5,908 nt of DNA, taken from CAYLJO01 sp964383905 (GTDB lineage Bacteria > Acidobacteriota > Blastocatellia > Pyrinomonadales > Pyrinomonadaceae). The notes beneath the pieces are model-generated. The model saw only the letters and a list, made by a program, of their open reading frames with translations, was not told the origin of the DNA and made no database searches. Positions 5,840 to 5,908 of this stretch are shown here, one piece after another. Each line of letters starts with the position of its first letter. Positions within the stretch are counted from its first letter, which is position 1. The stretch is taken from the NCBI GenBank assembly GCA_964383905.1, contig CAYLJO010000307.1:1-5908 (forward strand), in the 5' to 3' direction. The translations under genes were made by a program, and so were the position numbers.

Positions 5840-5908
5840 TTCTTGCCAACGTGCGCTGCTACTGGCTGTCGCCTACCGACGCCGCACATCAGCTATATGA
5901 AAGGGTGC

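Noticed and set aside
5212..5906. An 11-base inverted repeat (ACCCTTTCATA at 5212-5222, TATGAAAGGGT at 5896-5906) that appears to bracket the attC-like site and the 4-TM gene.
   Set aside because: A window this long is expected to contain a few 11-base inverted matches by chance, and the similarity stops exactly at the 11 bases. It was not taken as element ends.
5840..5908. Possible start of another attC (TGCCAAC) and of another gene (ATGAAAGGG at 5897).
   Set aside because: The sequence ends before pairing partners or a reading frame can be judged.

Overview
The window is GC-rich chromosomal DNA from a free-living bacterium. The gene families and the layout (MacB-type permease, small winged-helix regulator, geranylgeranyl-reductase-like flavoprotein, DUF4153/DUF4173 membrane protein) suggest a soil acidobacterium-like organism. 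That placement is an impression from memory and is held weakly.

Layout. Positions 1-4851 carry six genes, all on the minus strand. In transcription order they are: a 6-TM membrane protein (4851-4234); a winged-helix regulator that overlaps it by 8 bases (4241-3849); a 2-TM protein with an exported Cys/His-containing domain (3781-3074); a polytopic DUF4153/DUF4173-type protein (3035-1392); an FAD-dependent oxidoreductase of the geranylgeranyl-reductase superfamily (1384-221); and, after a 99-base gap, the first 40 codons of a MacB/FtsX-type ABC permease (121 to beyond the left edge). The first five are closely spaced and look like one operon, although the 67-base gap before the 2-TM gene may hold a second control point.

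Control. Just upstream of the first gene lie a consensus-like promoter (TTGACA, 16 bases, TATCAT) and, one base further upstream, a 7+5+7 inverted repeat, TACTTTGTAGCGCAAAGTA. This is a good candidate operator for the regulator encoded second. The -10 box ends 7 bases before the ATG, so the transcript is probably leaderless. A weaker copy of the CTTT-N7-AAAG core lies before the 2-TM gene.

Right part. Positions 4907-5219 hold no gene I can support. Positions 5220-5320 have the architecture of an integron attC recombination site: paired L''/L' boxes with one unpaired base, a 6-base spacer and a GTTRRRY right box. It is followed by a plus-strand gene for a small 4-TM protein of unknown function (5408-5839). 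The simplest reading is that the minus-strand operon borders a gene cassette, or a small integrase-less cassette cluster, that continues past the right edge. No integrase gene and no second attC are visible.
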